From an uncultured Prevotella sp. (GTDB lineage: Bacteria > Bacteroidota > Bacteroidia > Bacteroidales > Bacteroidaceae): DNA of 36,385 nucleotides. The notes beneath the pieces are model-generated. The model had not been told where the DNA came from. It searched no databases and was given only the letters and a program-made list of their open reading frames with translations. The stretch's first letter is position 1, and each line of letters starts with the position of its first letter. This document shows positions 1-7,277 of the stretch, in pieces. The position numbers and the translations under genes are program-made. The stretch is from the NCBI GenBank assembly GCA_900317545.1, contig ONHE01000120.1, forward strand, positions 1-36,385. Reading direction: 5' to 3'.

Positions 1-7
1 CCGGGAC

Positions 8-112
8 AAAGCTATCCTCCGGGCGGCCCAAAGCTATCGTTCGGACCGTCCGGAGGATAGCTTTCGGACGGCAAAAGCATAGCTCTTGAAAGCACGGATG
101 ATAGCTCCGCGG
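8..112. repeat. 22-bp-period intergenic repeat array, locus A
   Basis: Tandem array of a roughly 22-bp unit built on the core AGCTAT/ATAGCT with GC-rich CGG/GGCCC flanks. Cores occur at 10-15 and 32-37 in one orientation and at 57-62, 79-84 and 101-106 in the other; the steps within each orientation are exactly 22 bp. The arms AAAGCTATCCTCCGG (8-22) and CCGGAGGATAGCTTT (50-64) are perfect reverse complements. Related arrays lie at 17805-17885 and 25745-25828. The element sits upstream of the rpmB promoter and its left edge may run beyond the window. Its function is unknown. Confidence 0.85.
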
Positions 113-327
113 AAGCCGTACTTCGCGGCCGTGAACCACACGTTGGAAATTCGGCGATATGATAAGGATTTTTCGCAATCCGCGCAAGATCTTGCCGCGC
201 AAACGAAAACCACATTCCGCTCCCCCGAAGACGGACAGCCCAAGGGCCTCAGCCACCAGATTGGGCACCGATAGCAGCGATATTACAATAATTTTTAATT
301 AATTATCGAAAAACATTGGGGTTTTCT
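113..327. other. gene-free stretch upstream of rpmB
   Basis: No convincing coding region. It contains a 12-bp perfect palindrome GCAAGATCTTGC at 184-195 and an AT-rich tract from about 280 that leads into the rpmB promoter. The short open frames here have no recognisable protein features. Confidence 0.5.
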
Positions 328-337
328 TTTGATAATT
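301..337. promoter_or_regulatory. inverted repeat overlapping the rpmB -33 element
   Basis: AATTATC (301-307) and GATAATT (331-337) are exact reverse complements, and inside them GAAAA (308-312) mirrors TTTTC (322-326). The right arm overlaps the TTTG at 328-331. It could be an operator for the ribosomal-protein operon or a chance AT-rich repeat. Confidence 0.35.
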
Positions 338-358
338 GAGGAAAACTTTGTAACTTTG
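328..358 (+). promoter_or_regulatory. promoter of the rpmB operon
   Basis: TTTG at 328-331, a 19-bp spacer and TAACTTTG at 351-358 match the Bacteroidetes primary-sigma consensus. Transcription would begin near 365, leaving a leader of about 42 nt before the ATG at 407. It also shows that in-frame codons upstream of 407 are not the start. Confidence 0.8.
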
Positions 359-406
359 CAACCTGTTTGGAATAAGTATCTAATTAGAAAACAATTTAGG
401 ATAGAA

Positions 407-670
407 ATGTCTAAGGTTTGTCAGATTACAGGAAAGAAGGCACAGATCGGATGCAATGTGTCTCACTCAAAGCATCGCACAAAGCGTAGCTTTGATGTAA
501 ACCTTTTCAGCAAGAAGTTCTACTATGTAGAGGAAGGTTGCTGGATTAGCCTCAAGATCAGTGCTGCTGGTCTTCGTCTTATTAATAAAGTGGGTCTTGA
601 TGCAGCTTTGAAGCAGGCAGTCGCTAAGGGCTATTGCGATTGGAAAGACATAAAAGTTATAGGAGAATAA
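407..670 (+). CDS. rpmB: 50S ribosomal protein L28
   Basis: An 87-residue protein beginning [12 protein letters not shown], the typical opening of bL28, a structural protein of the large ribosomal subunit. It is basic, and its length fits the family. The open frame extends upstream to 329, but those codons overlap the promoter at 328-358, so the ATG at 407 is the start. It is the first gene of a three-gene operon; rpmG follows after 6 bp. bL28 followed by bL33 and a DUF4295 protein is a conserved arrangement in Bacteroidetes. No anomalies are seen in the sequence. Confidence 0.96.
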   Translation: MSKVCQITGKKAQIGCNVSHSKHRTKRSFDVNLFSKKFYYVEEGCWISLKISAAGLRLINKVGLDAALKQAVAKGYCDWKDIKVIGE

Positions 671-676
671 ATCATC

Positions 677-865
677 ATGGCAAAGAAAGCGAAAGGCAAC
701 AGGGTCCAGGTCATACTGGAATGCACAGAGATGAAAAATAGCGGACTGCCAGGAACAAGCCGTTACGTGACCAAGAAGAATCGTAAGAACACGCCTGAGC
801 GTCTCGAGTTAATGAAGTATAATCCTATCCTCAAGAAGATGACCCTTCACAAGGAGATTAAGTAA
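677..865 (+). CDS. rpmG: 50S ribosomal protein L33
   Basis: A 62-residue basic protein beginning [18 protein letters not shown] with the bL33 features: an early beta strand followed by a [21 protein letters not shown] stretch (only partly conserved in other phyla). It belongs to the large ribosomal subunit near the E site. The cysteine pairs of zinc-binding L33 forms are absent, so this is the zinc-independent type. It lies 6 bp after rpmB and 15 bp before the DUF4295 gene, in the same operon, and is presumably transcribed from the promoter at 328-358. The length is normal for the family. Confidence 0.95.
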   Translation: MAKKAKGNRVQVILECTEMKNSGLPGTSRYVTKKNRKNTPERLELMKYNPILKKMTLHKEIK

Positions 866-880
866 TAAGGAGAATATAAC

Positions 881-1039
881 ATGGCAAAGAAAGCGGTCGC
901 TACCCTCCATGAAGGTTCAATGGACGGTCGCGCTTATACAAAAGTGATCAAGATGGTTAAGAGCCCCAAGACCGGCGCTTATGTTTTTGACGAGCAGATG
1001 GTCGCCAATGAGGCTGTGCAGGACTTCTTCAAGAAATAA
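881..1039 (+). CDS. DUF4295 small basic protein, probable ribosome-associated protein
   Basis: A 52-residue protein (MAKKAVATLHEGS... ending VQDFFKK), 15 bp downstream of rpmG and preceded by AAGGAG at 867-872. It matches the Bacteroidetes-specific DUF4295 family, which is usually encoded directly after rpmG. The small basic N-terminus and operon partners suggest a ribosomal role. I recall a Flavobacterium ribosome structure reporting an extra large-subunit protein, bL38, that may be this family; I cannot confirm that here. The hairpin at 1061-1095 ends the operon. In many Bacteroidetes ftsY follows at this position, but here no ftsY is present. Confidence 0.88.
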   Translation: MAKKAVATLHEGSMDGRAYTKVIKMVKSPKTGAYVFDEQMVANEAVQDFFKK

Positions 1040-1060
1040 CACTTCAATCATCACATATAG

Positions 1061-1095
1061 AAAAAGTCATCATCCAACGGACGATGACTTTTTTT
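1061..1095. terminator. bidirectional intrinsic terminator
   Basis: AAAAAGTCATC (1061-1071) pairs perfectly with GATGACTTTTT (1083-1093) and the T run continues to 1095. The A run on the left gives a U run on the other strand, so it can end both the ribosomal operon (+) and the convergent malQ-gph operon (-). Confidence 0.85.
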
Positions 1096-1100
1096 ATTGC

Positions 1101-1742
1101 TTATAAAGAGAGCAGTTCAGCAGGCGATGCTATCAACTTCCGGGCCCCATGCTGCAACAGAAAGGCACGGTCTCGGAATCCCCACAGCACGCTCACACAA
1201 GGTATGCCCACATTGCGGGCAGTTTCTATGTCGACGTCACTGTCACCGACATAGACGGCCTTCGTTCTGCCTACACCCAATTGTCTCATCGCTTCGATGA
1301 CCGTGTCAGGGGCAGGCTTTTTCCTTATTGTTTCCCGCTCGCCGATCGCCACATGGATGTAGTCGCCGAAAAAGTGGGCGCACAGTTCCTGCGTTGCTGC
1401 ATAGAACTTGTTGCTGACAACGGCCAACCGCTTTCCGCGGCGATCCAATTCGGCCAACATGGGCATGATGCCCGGATAAGGCTGCGTCGTGTCAAGACTG
1501 TGTTCCAGATAATGTGCCCGGAACATTGCGTAGACCTCCTCAAAGCGGGGATGCTCCAAGCCCCCGGGAATGGCACGTTCCATCAGCTTCTTCACACCGT
1601 TGCCCACAAAGCGGCGGACCTCTTCGACTGTCCGTTCAGGCATTCCGGCTGAGCGCAAAGCATAATTGCAACTCGCTGCGAGATCATCCAACGTGTTAAG
1701 AAGTGTACCATCAAGATCAAAAATAAATGTCTCCAAAACCAA
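1101..1742 (-). CDS. gph: HAD-family phosphatase, probable phosphoglycolate phosphatase
   Basis: A 213-residue haloacid dehalogenase-type hydrolase. Motif I is DLDGT, with nucleophile Asp9 and Asp11; a SNK motif (II) lies mid-protein, a KKPAPD stretch carries the motif III lysine, and GDSDVDIETARNVG is motif IV, binding Mg2+. The alpha-helical cap between motifs I and II fits the Gph/PgpH-like subfamily (subclass IA), whose members dephosphorylate 2-phosphoglycolate and similar small phosphates; specificity cannot be read from sequence alone. It starts 19 bp after malQ and probably shares its transcript. It ends at the shared terminator at 1061-1095. Cytoplasmic; no signal peptide. Confidence 0.88.
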   Translation of the reverse strand: MVLETFIFDLDGTLLNTLDDLAASCNYALRSAGMPERTVEEVRRFVGNGVKKLMERAIPGGLEHPRFEEVYAMFRAHYLEHSLDTTQPYPGIMPMLAELDRRGKRLAVVSNKFYAATQELCAHFFGDYIHVAIGERETIRKKPAPDTVIEAMRQLGVGRTKAVYVGDSDVDIETARNVGIPCVSVLWGFRDRAFLLQHGARKLIASPAELLSL

Positions 1743-1761
1743 ACTTTTTTCTTATATTTAC

Positions 1762-4365
1762 CTATCGTCTGCTGCGCTCGATCATCGTGCGCAACTTATG
1801 ATTGAATTGATCAGCTTTCATCAGCTCTTCAATATTGACATGCATGCGGTAGCGCCATTGACGGAAAGCGTCGCCCGGCACGTTGATACGCTCTTCCCGA
1901 ATGCCCGGGGCACGGAGCGTGGCATCCATCGACAGCCAGTCCTGAAGGCTCAACAGGCACAGCATGGACGGACAATAAAGATGGCGGGCGATGATCTCTT
2001 CAGCGAGACAAGCCGGCAGATGCTCCGGAGCCCTACCCTCTTTCTGAAGGACCGAGACGTAATAACGCTGCGTCCGGCCGGGATTCTCCTCCCACCACTG
2101 ACGCAAGGTGGGCATGTCATGCGTGGACACCGTGGCCACGCTGCGAGCAGGATTGGCCTCCAAATGAGCAAATTCGGATCCGGCTGACTTCGGACAAGTC
2201 TGAACCTCAAGAGACAGGATGCGCATCGACTCCAACACGGAGGCAGATCCGGGCGACATCTCGCCTAAATCCTCTGCATACAACAGCTGCCGGCTCGTGC
2301 CGAAAAGTGCAGCCAGCAATTGGCGTGCATGGTTGGCCCAGAGCTGATTGTTCCGCTCATAAAAGAAATTGTTATAGAGCTTCATAAAAGCCTCTTTGTC
2401 AGCACTTGGCATCGTTTCGTATACAGCTGTGCGATAAGCAGCGAAACGCGGATGATACATCTCCGGTTGGTCCGGGTCTTCTATGAACATCACATTGGCG
2501 ACGATCTGCAGGAGCCCATCGCGTATCCAGCGGCTGTTCTCGTCATTTTTCCCTTCAAAGTGATGCCATATCTTGACCTGCGTGTCATAGTCCGCCTTCA
2601 AGTCATAAAGTCCATAAGCCTTTTTGACCAAGCAGTTTTCACGGACAAACGCGGCATGGATGCCGAAGATGCTGTCCACGATTCCGTCATTGATAAACGG
2701 TTTGGTGAGAAACTCCTTGCGGAAAGTCAGGCCTGCATGTTCTATCTCCGACGCGCTCAAAGGAAATGACGGGATGAAATGGCCCAAATGTCCGTCAGTG
2801 ACGCCGACCGGTATGGCCCATGTCCGAAAATAGCCGGCGGCATGGTCTATGCGCATGGCATCGAAGTAGGAGGCCTCATGAGTCAGTCGCGCCTGCCACC
2901 ACGCGATGGCCGGTGCGGACAGTTCGCGAGCCACTGGGAATCCCCAGGTCTGACCGGATGGATGCTCCGCGTCAGGCAGCGTACCCATCTGGAGTTTGGT
3001 ATCAAAGCAATCGGGATGAGCGGACACATCGACTCCACGGGCAGAAACGCCCACAGGAAGATCACCGATGAGGAAAATTCCTTTGCTCCGCGCATAGTCT
3101 GCGGCTGCCTTCAACTGGCAATGGAGATGATACTGGATATATCCTACCTTCTCCCTTGTCATCTTTTCATCGGCCACAAAGTCGGCATAAGGCTCGAGCC
3201 AGGCCTTGTTGTCTTCAAGGAAGGCTGCATAGGCCGGGGAAGAAAGCAGCTTCGGCCCGTCCTGCTCGAACAATTCGTCGACCAAAGCCATCTTTACGGT
3301 CTCCACAGCATCATAATCCATGTAGACCAGGGCATTCAGTTCGCGACGTCGCCGCTGATATATGTTTCTTCGGTCGGGATCTTTCAGTTCGCCCATCTGA
3401 TCCAAATCGAGATAATGAGGATGCAGGGCAAAGGCGGAAATGACATGATAAGGGTTGGCGTCGGTCGGAAAACGGCCGGATGAAGTGTCATGGACAGGCA
3501 GCAGCTGTATCGCTCTCATACCGACTACAGATACCCAGTCGACAAAGCGTTTCAAATCTCCAAAATCGCCGACACCATAGGAATGATCAGACCGCAGGGC
3601 AAAGACAGGAACCACGACACCGGCACATCGCCAGAGCGGATCCTTCACCCGCAACTCTTCGCCATAAAGGACGAGCACCTGCCCGTCACCTACTGCAATG
3701 TCACCCGATGTCCTGTTAGCGCCTTCCTCCCATGCTTTCAGCTCGCCAGTAGCAGCATCGACAATGACATATTTATATTCGATCGCCGAGCTGACCCCAT
3801 AAATGTTGACCGACAACATCCACTCCCGGTTGCCGATAGGCTGCATCTTCAGGAAGCGGGCGGGATTCCAGTCGCCCAAGGCGGGATGACTTCCGCAGAG
3901 TCCAAGGCTCTCCCCTGCCTGCAACTGCGGTGCGGAGACACGGAAAATGACCGTCCGCCGGAACAACGGTACCGCATCAAACCGGGGACGGTCGGCACGG
4001 GGATAGCCGTTCGTGACAGCATAAGCAGCAGTGTAAAGATGATAAGGCAACGGCAAGTCACGCCATCTGTCGGGAAAAAAATAATCCTTCGAACTGTCGA
4101 AGGGATAGATACGGGGATCGAGATCCCATTCCCCGCGCATCACCCGGCCGTCCTGATCTTCCACCTGATAGTGATAACAAATGGCCGAAACGGGATGCTG
4201 GCGCGACTCTATGACCGACGTTTCAAGCGTCCATAGACTCCCGTCACGCGTGTGCATCAACAGATTGTGCTCACTGCGGTGGCGGTCCACACTGAGATAA
4301 GTAATGACAACATGCAGTGATTGTCCCCACACAGTATCGTAGGATATGGTAAACCGTAATTTCAT
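1762..4365 (-). CDS. malQ: 4-alpha-glucanotransferase (GH77) with two N-terminal CBM20 modules
   Basis: An 867-residue amylomaltase that transfers alpha-1,4-glucan segments between maltooligosaccharides and polysaccharide. Two starch-binding CBM20 modules can be traced at about residues 1-100 and 133-232, followed by the GH77 barrel from about 245. All three catalytic carboxylates are present: nucleophile Asp507 (MRIDH), acid/base Glu698 (YAEDLGEM) and Asp750 (STHDMPTL). The tandem CBM20 architecture is that of plant DPE2 and Bacteroidetes MalQ rather than the shorter bacterial MalQ. No signal peptide is seen, so it is cytoplasmic. A TAACTTTG -7 element lies at 4385-4392, and gph follows 19 bp downstream. 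It works with the glycogen genes at 5847-10504. Confidence 0.95.
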   Translation of the reverse strand: MKLRFTISYDTVWGQSLHVVITYLSVDRHRSEHNLLMHTRDGSLWTLETSVIESRQHPVSAICYHYQVEDQDGRVMRGEWDLDPRIYPFDSSKDYFFPDRWRDLPLPYHLYTAAYAVTNGYPRADRPRFDAVPLFRRTVIFRVSAPQLQAGESLGLCGSHPALGDWNPARFLKMQPIGNREWMLSVNIYGVSSAIEYKYVIVDAATGELKAWEEGANRTSGDIAVGDGQVLVLYGEELRVKDPLWRCAGVVVPVFALRSDHSYGVGDFGDLKRFVDWVSVVGMRAIQLLPVHDTSSGRFPTDANPYHVISAFALHPHYLDLDQMGELKDPDRRNIYQRRRRELNALVYMDYDAVETVKMALVDELFEQDGPKLLSSPAYAAFLEDNKAWLEPYADFVADEKMTREKVGYIQYHLHCQLKAAADYARSKGIFLIGDLPVGVSARGVDVSAHPDCFDTKLQMGTLPDAEHPSGQTWGFPVARELSAPAIAWWQARLTHEASYFDAMRIDHAAGYFRTWAIPVGVTDGHLGHFIPSFPLSASEIEHAGLTFRKEFLTKPFINDGIVDSIFGIHAAFVRENCLVKKAYGLYDLKADYDTQVKIWHHFEGKNDENSRWIRDGLLQIVANVMFIEDPDQPEMYHPRFAAYRTAVYETMPSADKEAFMKLYNNFFYERNNQLWANHARQLLAALFGTSRQLLYAEDLGEMSPGSASVLESMRILSLEVQTCPKSAGSEFAHLEANPARSVATVSTHDMPTLRQWWEENPGRTQRYYVSVLQKEGRAPEHLPACLAEEIIARHLYCPSMLCLLSLQDWLSMDATLRAPGIREERINVPGDAFRQWRYRMHVNIEELMKADQFNHKLRTMIERSRR

Positions 4366-4384
4366 CGCTCGTGCCTATCACCTG

Positions 4385-4392
4385 CAAAGTTA
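4385..4392 (-). promoter_or_regulatory. -7 element of the malQ promoter
   Basis: On the minus strand the sequence reads TAACTTTG, matching the Bacteroidetes -7 consensus, about 20 bp before the malQ ATG. A clear TTTG at -33 is not visible. It is back-to-back with the mltG promoter. Confidence 0.65.
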
Positions 4393-4416
4393 GAAAAAAA
4401 ATCGACATTTTACATC

Positions 4417-4444
4417 TTGAGTAATCTTATTTTTGCTATCTTTG
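4417..4444 (+). promoter_or_regulatory. mltG promoter
   Basis: TTG at 4417-4419, a 17-bp spacer and TATCTTTG at 4437-4444. The predicted transcription start near 4451 lies downstream of the first possible in-frame start codon at 4417, which supports the ATG at 4468 for mltG. Confidence 0.72.
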
Positions 4445-4467
4445 CATGGATTTTTAGCTATTGCGAC

Positions 4468-5514
4468 ATGAAAAGAAAATCGAGAAATCGCTACTTGATA
4501 GCAGCATCCGCTTTTGCGCTTGTGATTATCGGACTGTTCTACTATTATTTTTTCAGTTCATTCTTAACCAATCCGGAAAAAACATACGTCTATATCGACC
4601 GTGACGACACGATAGACTCCGTGTTCGCCAAGGTCAGTCCGACAGCCTCAGAGCACAGTCTTCAAGGCTTCAAGACATTGGTGCGCCACAGCCAGTATGC
4701 TGATCACATCCGTACAGGGCGCTATGTGATCAAGCCCGGACAAGGTGCGTTCAGCCTGTTTAGACATCTGAAGAACGGCATGCAGACCCCGCTGGATCTT
4801 GTCATTCCATCGGTCCGAACACTCAACAATCTGGCCGGAGACCTGTCGAAAAAGTTGATGATGGACAGTACGGAGTTGATCCAGACCCTGCAGGACGAAG
4901 CTACATGCAAGAAATACGGTTATGGCAAGATGACTATTGCGTGCATGTTCATTCCCAACACATATGATATCTACTGGAATATCACGCCTGCCAAGTTGCT
5001 TGACCGTATGCAGCAGGAAAGCAAGAAATTTTGGAACGATGACCGGACAGCCAAAGCCAAGCAGCTGAAACTGTCACCCGTCCAGGTGATCACATTGGCC
5101 AGCATCGTGGACGAGGAGACCGCCAATGACGCGGAAAAGCCGATGGTGGCCGGAATGTATTATAACCGACTCAACTATCGCGATGCAGAATATCCGACAG
5201 GGATGCCCCTGCAGGCAGACCCGACGATCAAGTTTGCATGGCAGCGCTTTGAGCTGAAGCGGATCTATCACAACTTACTCTATATCGACAGCCCCTACAA
5301 TACTTACAAGAATGTAGGACTGCCGCCGGGTCCGATACGCATTCCAAGCGTTGCGGGTATCGACGCCGTGCTCAATTTAGTGCATCATGACTATCTGTAC
5401 ATGTGTGCCAAGGAGGATTTCAGCGGCACCCACAACTTCGCCAAGACCTATGCGGAGCACCTGCAGAATGCTGCCCGATATGCCGCGGCACTCAATCAGC
5501 GCAACATCAAATAA
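4468..5514 (+). CDS. mltG: endolytic murein transglycosylase MltG
   Basis: A 348-residue inner-membrane protein of the YceG/MltG family, which cleaves nascent peptidoglycan strands. A basic N-terminus (MKRKSRNRYL) precedes one membrane segment at about residues 9-31; the remainder is periplasmic, with a LysM-like subdomain and a catalytic region. The family signature is visible as ASIVDEETA, then VAGMYYNRL, then LQADPTIKFA and NTYKNVGLPPGPI, including the conserved glutamate. The open frame reaches 4417 but those codons overlap the promoter (4417-4444), so the ATG at 4468 is preferred. It is monocistronic, with an inverted repeat downstream at 5549-5587. Confidence 0.94.
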   Translation: MKRKSRNRYLIAASAFALVIIGLFYYYFFSSFLTNPEKTYVYIDRDDTIDSVFAKVSPTASEHSLQGFKTLVRHSQYADHIRTGRYVIKPGQGAFSLFRHLKNGMQTPLDLVIPSVRTLNNLAGDLSKKLMMDSTELIQTLQDEATCKKYGYGKMTIACMFIPNTYDIYWNITPAKLLDRMQQESKKFWNDDRTAKAKQLKLSPVQVITLASIVDEETANDAEKPMVAGMYYNRLNYRDAEYPTGMPLQADPTIKFAWQRFELKRIYHNLLYIDSPYNTYKNVGLPPGPIRIPSVAGIDAVLNLVHHDYLYMCAKEDFSGTHNFAKTYAEHLQNAARYAAALNQRNIK

Positions 5515-5548
5515 GACATTCGTGATCAAGAGCAAAACTACGCGTAAA

Positions 5549-5587
5549 CCAAAGGTATCATTCGGGAGCTTCTAATGATACCTTTGG
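5549..5587 (+). terminator. inverted repeat downstream of mltG, probable terminator
   Basis: CCAAAGGTATCATT (5549-5562) and AATGATACCTTTGG (5574-5587) form a perfect 14-bp stem with an 11-nt loop, 34 bp after the mltG stop. No T run follows, so it could act as an RNA-stabilising hairpin rather than a classical terminator. Confidence 0.6.
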
Positions 5588-5764
5588 CATTTAAAGAAGC
5601 ATTGATTGGACCGTCCATAGGCATCTTCCACGCCGCCAATGACTATCTTACGTGACAGCGATTAATCTGTATAAACGGTCAAGCGAAAAGCTTGACAGGA
5701 GCTTACGAAATACCCGCGACTGATTTAAACCAGTTAGGTTAGTGGCATGCCCGACACACACGAA
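5588..5764. other. gene-free stretch between mltG and the GH57 gene
   Basis: Part of a 332-bp gene-free interval (5515-5846). No coding region is recognised. A short GGACCGTCC at about 5609 resembles the flanks of the 22-bp repeat family, but without a periodic ATAGCT core I do not count it as a copy. Confidence 0.4.
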
Positions 5765-5766
5765 TA

Positions 5767-5799
5767 ATCCCCCGATTCATCATTCGTGAATCGAGGGAT
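5767..5799 (-). terminator. hairpin downstream of the glycogen operon
   Basis: CGATTCA (5773-5779) pairs with TGAATCG (5787-5793), extended by CCC (5769-5771) and GGG (5795-5797) across one mismatch. It lies about 50 bp beyond the stop of the GH57 gene, the last gene of the minus-strand operon. Only a weak T-rich tail is seen. Confidence 0.5.
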
Positions 5800-5846
5800 A
5801 TTAAAACCACGCCGCAAACATGCTTGCAGACAGCTTTGCTATGGCT

Positions 5847-7235
5847 TCATTCGTCCTTGCTTGCTACACGCGGTGTTTTTTTGACGTTTTTCTTCTTACT
5901 GTTCTTTTCTCCTTGGGCGCGAAGTCGGTCACTCTCAGCCTCAACCTTAACGATCTTTGCCATCAGGCGATCAATTTCTTTGTTTTTCATATTGATCTCC
6001 TCTCCTTGGTTCTTAATCGTGGTGAGGAGGCCATTGAGTTCTTCGTTGTCGATGTCTTCAGGATAAAGATTGTTGACACGATTGATGAAGTCTCCCAAGA
6101 TATTCATATAATTAGTGAACGCGTCAAATGGACTACTGTAGATGCCACGATCCAAACCGACATTGCTTGGTTTGGTCGTCATGAAACGGAAATTGTTGGA
6201 TGCCTGGAGATAATCCCAATCTTGGTTGATACGCGGATCATTTGCGATGCGCACGCGGTCAGCAATCGAATAGAGCTTATTGAATGCTTCGCGCTGCATT
6301 GGATTACCTAACCAACAACTTACATCACGCTCTTCATCAACCCAAGACAGGGTGTCGGGCACATCTAAATTGCCTACACTCTTCATTTTCATGCAGATTT
6401 CCGTCGGCGTAGAGAATGTAATTCCTTTTTGTTTGGCACATACAGGAATGGCATGTAGAAACTCAAGAATGTTGCTGGACAATGGTTGAGCAATGCCCAA
6501 TGCACTCAACTCCATAAAGATATTGATGATCTGCTCTTCATCGGGGAATGCTGCAATCCGATTGATATAATTGTCGGCAAACAATGGATAACCTTCCCAG
6601 TTGCTGTCGTTGAAACGTAAACAGATGTCATCACTCAGATTAATGTCACGAAGCAATAACTTCAGACGGGGAGCCAAGGAACAGTTGTAAACGTAATGAG
6701 GTGACTTCCAACCTAACACATGCTTGGCTCCTTCAGTCAGCATGCCTTTGAAGCCCATCCTGGAAGCCTGCAATCCAATGTCGTCGCTATAGATCAAAGA
6801 AGAGTTGCGCAGCACTTTTGGTGTCTGCCCAAAGTATTCTTTCATCTTCTCAACTTGTTTCTTCACGTCGGCGGCAAAGCATTCTTCATTGGCTAAAGCC
6901 GACAAGCCATGAGAATAAGGCTCTGCCAGAAACTCCACACATCCTGTATCATTGAGTTCCTGTAATTTTTCAAGAACCTGTGGAGCATGTAATTCCAACT
7001 GTTCGATGCCCACTCCGGAGAGCGAGAAAGCAACTTTGAAATACTTGTCATTCTCCTTCATCATCTGCAGAAGCATTTCCAATGCCGGCATGTAGGATCG
7101 TTCGGCTATATCGGAGATGTTCCGTTCGTTCTCATAATCATCATAATAATAATGATCTGTACCAATATCGAAAAAACGATAACGTTTCAGATGGATAATC
7201 TGATGTATTTCGAAATATAAGCAAATCGTCTTCAT
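5847..7235 (-). CDS. GH57 alpha-amylase-like protein with degenerate catalytic motif
   Basis: A 462-residue protein of the GH57 alpha-amylase group. It has FEIHQ near residue 10, RYRFFDIGTDHYYYDD, LAEPYSHGL near 103 and MLTEGAKHVLGW with the likely nucleophile Glu168, then LSDDICLRF. The stretch around 238-250 (NIFMELSALGIAQ) aligns with the family motif FMDYETFGEHQ. The catalytic Asp is therefore Glu242, and the following Y, E, T, F, E and H are also replaced. It may be inactive, altered in specificity or a regulatory glucan-binding protein. The last 50 residues are a lysine-rich coiled coil. It is the third gene of the glycogen operon, 42 bp after the GT4 gene. The family assignment is firm; catalytic activity is doubtful. 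Confidence 0.85.
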   Translation of the reverse strand: MKTICLYFEIHQIIHLKRYRFFDIGTDHYYYDDYENERNISDIAERSYMPALEMLLQMMKENDKYFKVAFSLSGVGIEQLELHAPQVLEKLQELNDTGCVEFLAEPYSHGLSALANEECFAADVKKQVEKMKEYFGQTPKVLRNSSLIYSDDIGLQASRMGFKGMLTEGAKHVLGWKSPHYVYNCSLAPRLKLLLRDINLSDDICLRFNDSNWEGYPLFADNYINRIAAFPDEEQIINIFMELSALGIAQPLSSNILEFLHAIPVCAKQKGITFSTPTEICMKMKSVGNLDVPDTLSWVDEERDVSCWLGNPMQREAFNKLYSIADRVRIANDPRINQDWDYLQASNNFRFMTTKPSNVGLDRGIYSSPFDAFTNYMNILGDFINRVNNLYPEDIDNEELNGLLTTIKNQGEEINMKNKEIDRLMAKIVKVEAESDRLRAQGEKNSKKKNVKKTPRVASKDE

Positions 7236-7277
7236 GTGTCTGTTACTTTTAAGTTTTATATAAATCTCTTGTTGCCG

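Noticed and set aside
8..112. The 22-bp array as a CRISPR
   Set aside because: There are no unique spacers of constant length between repeats, the unit is only 22 bp end to end and orientation reverses; no cas genes lie in the window.
2779..4236. Long plus-strand open frames (234 and 248 codons) opposite malQ
   Set aside because: They are antisense shadows of a gene whose protein has complete GH77 catalytic motifs; their translations show no domains.
5600..5660. A fourth copy of the 22-bp repeat near GGACCGTCC at about 5609
   Set aside because: Only the GC-rich flank matches; the periodic ATAGCT core is absent, so it is at best a remnant.
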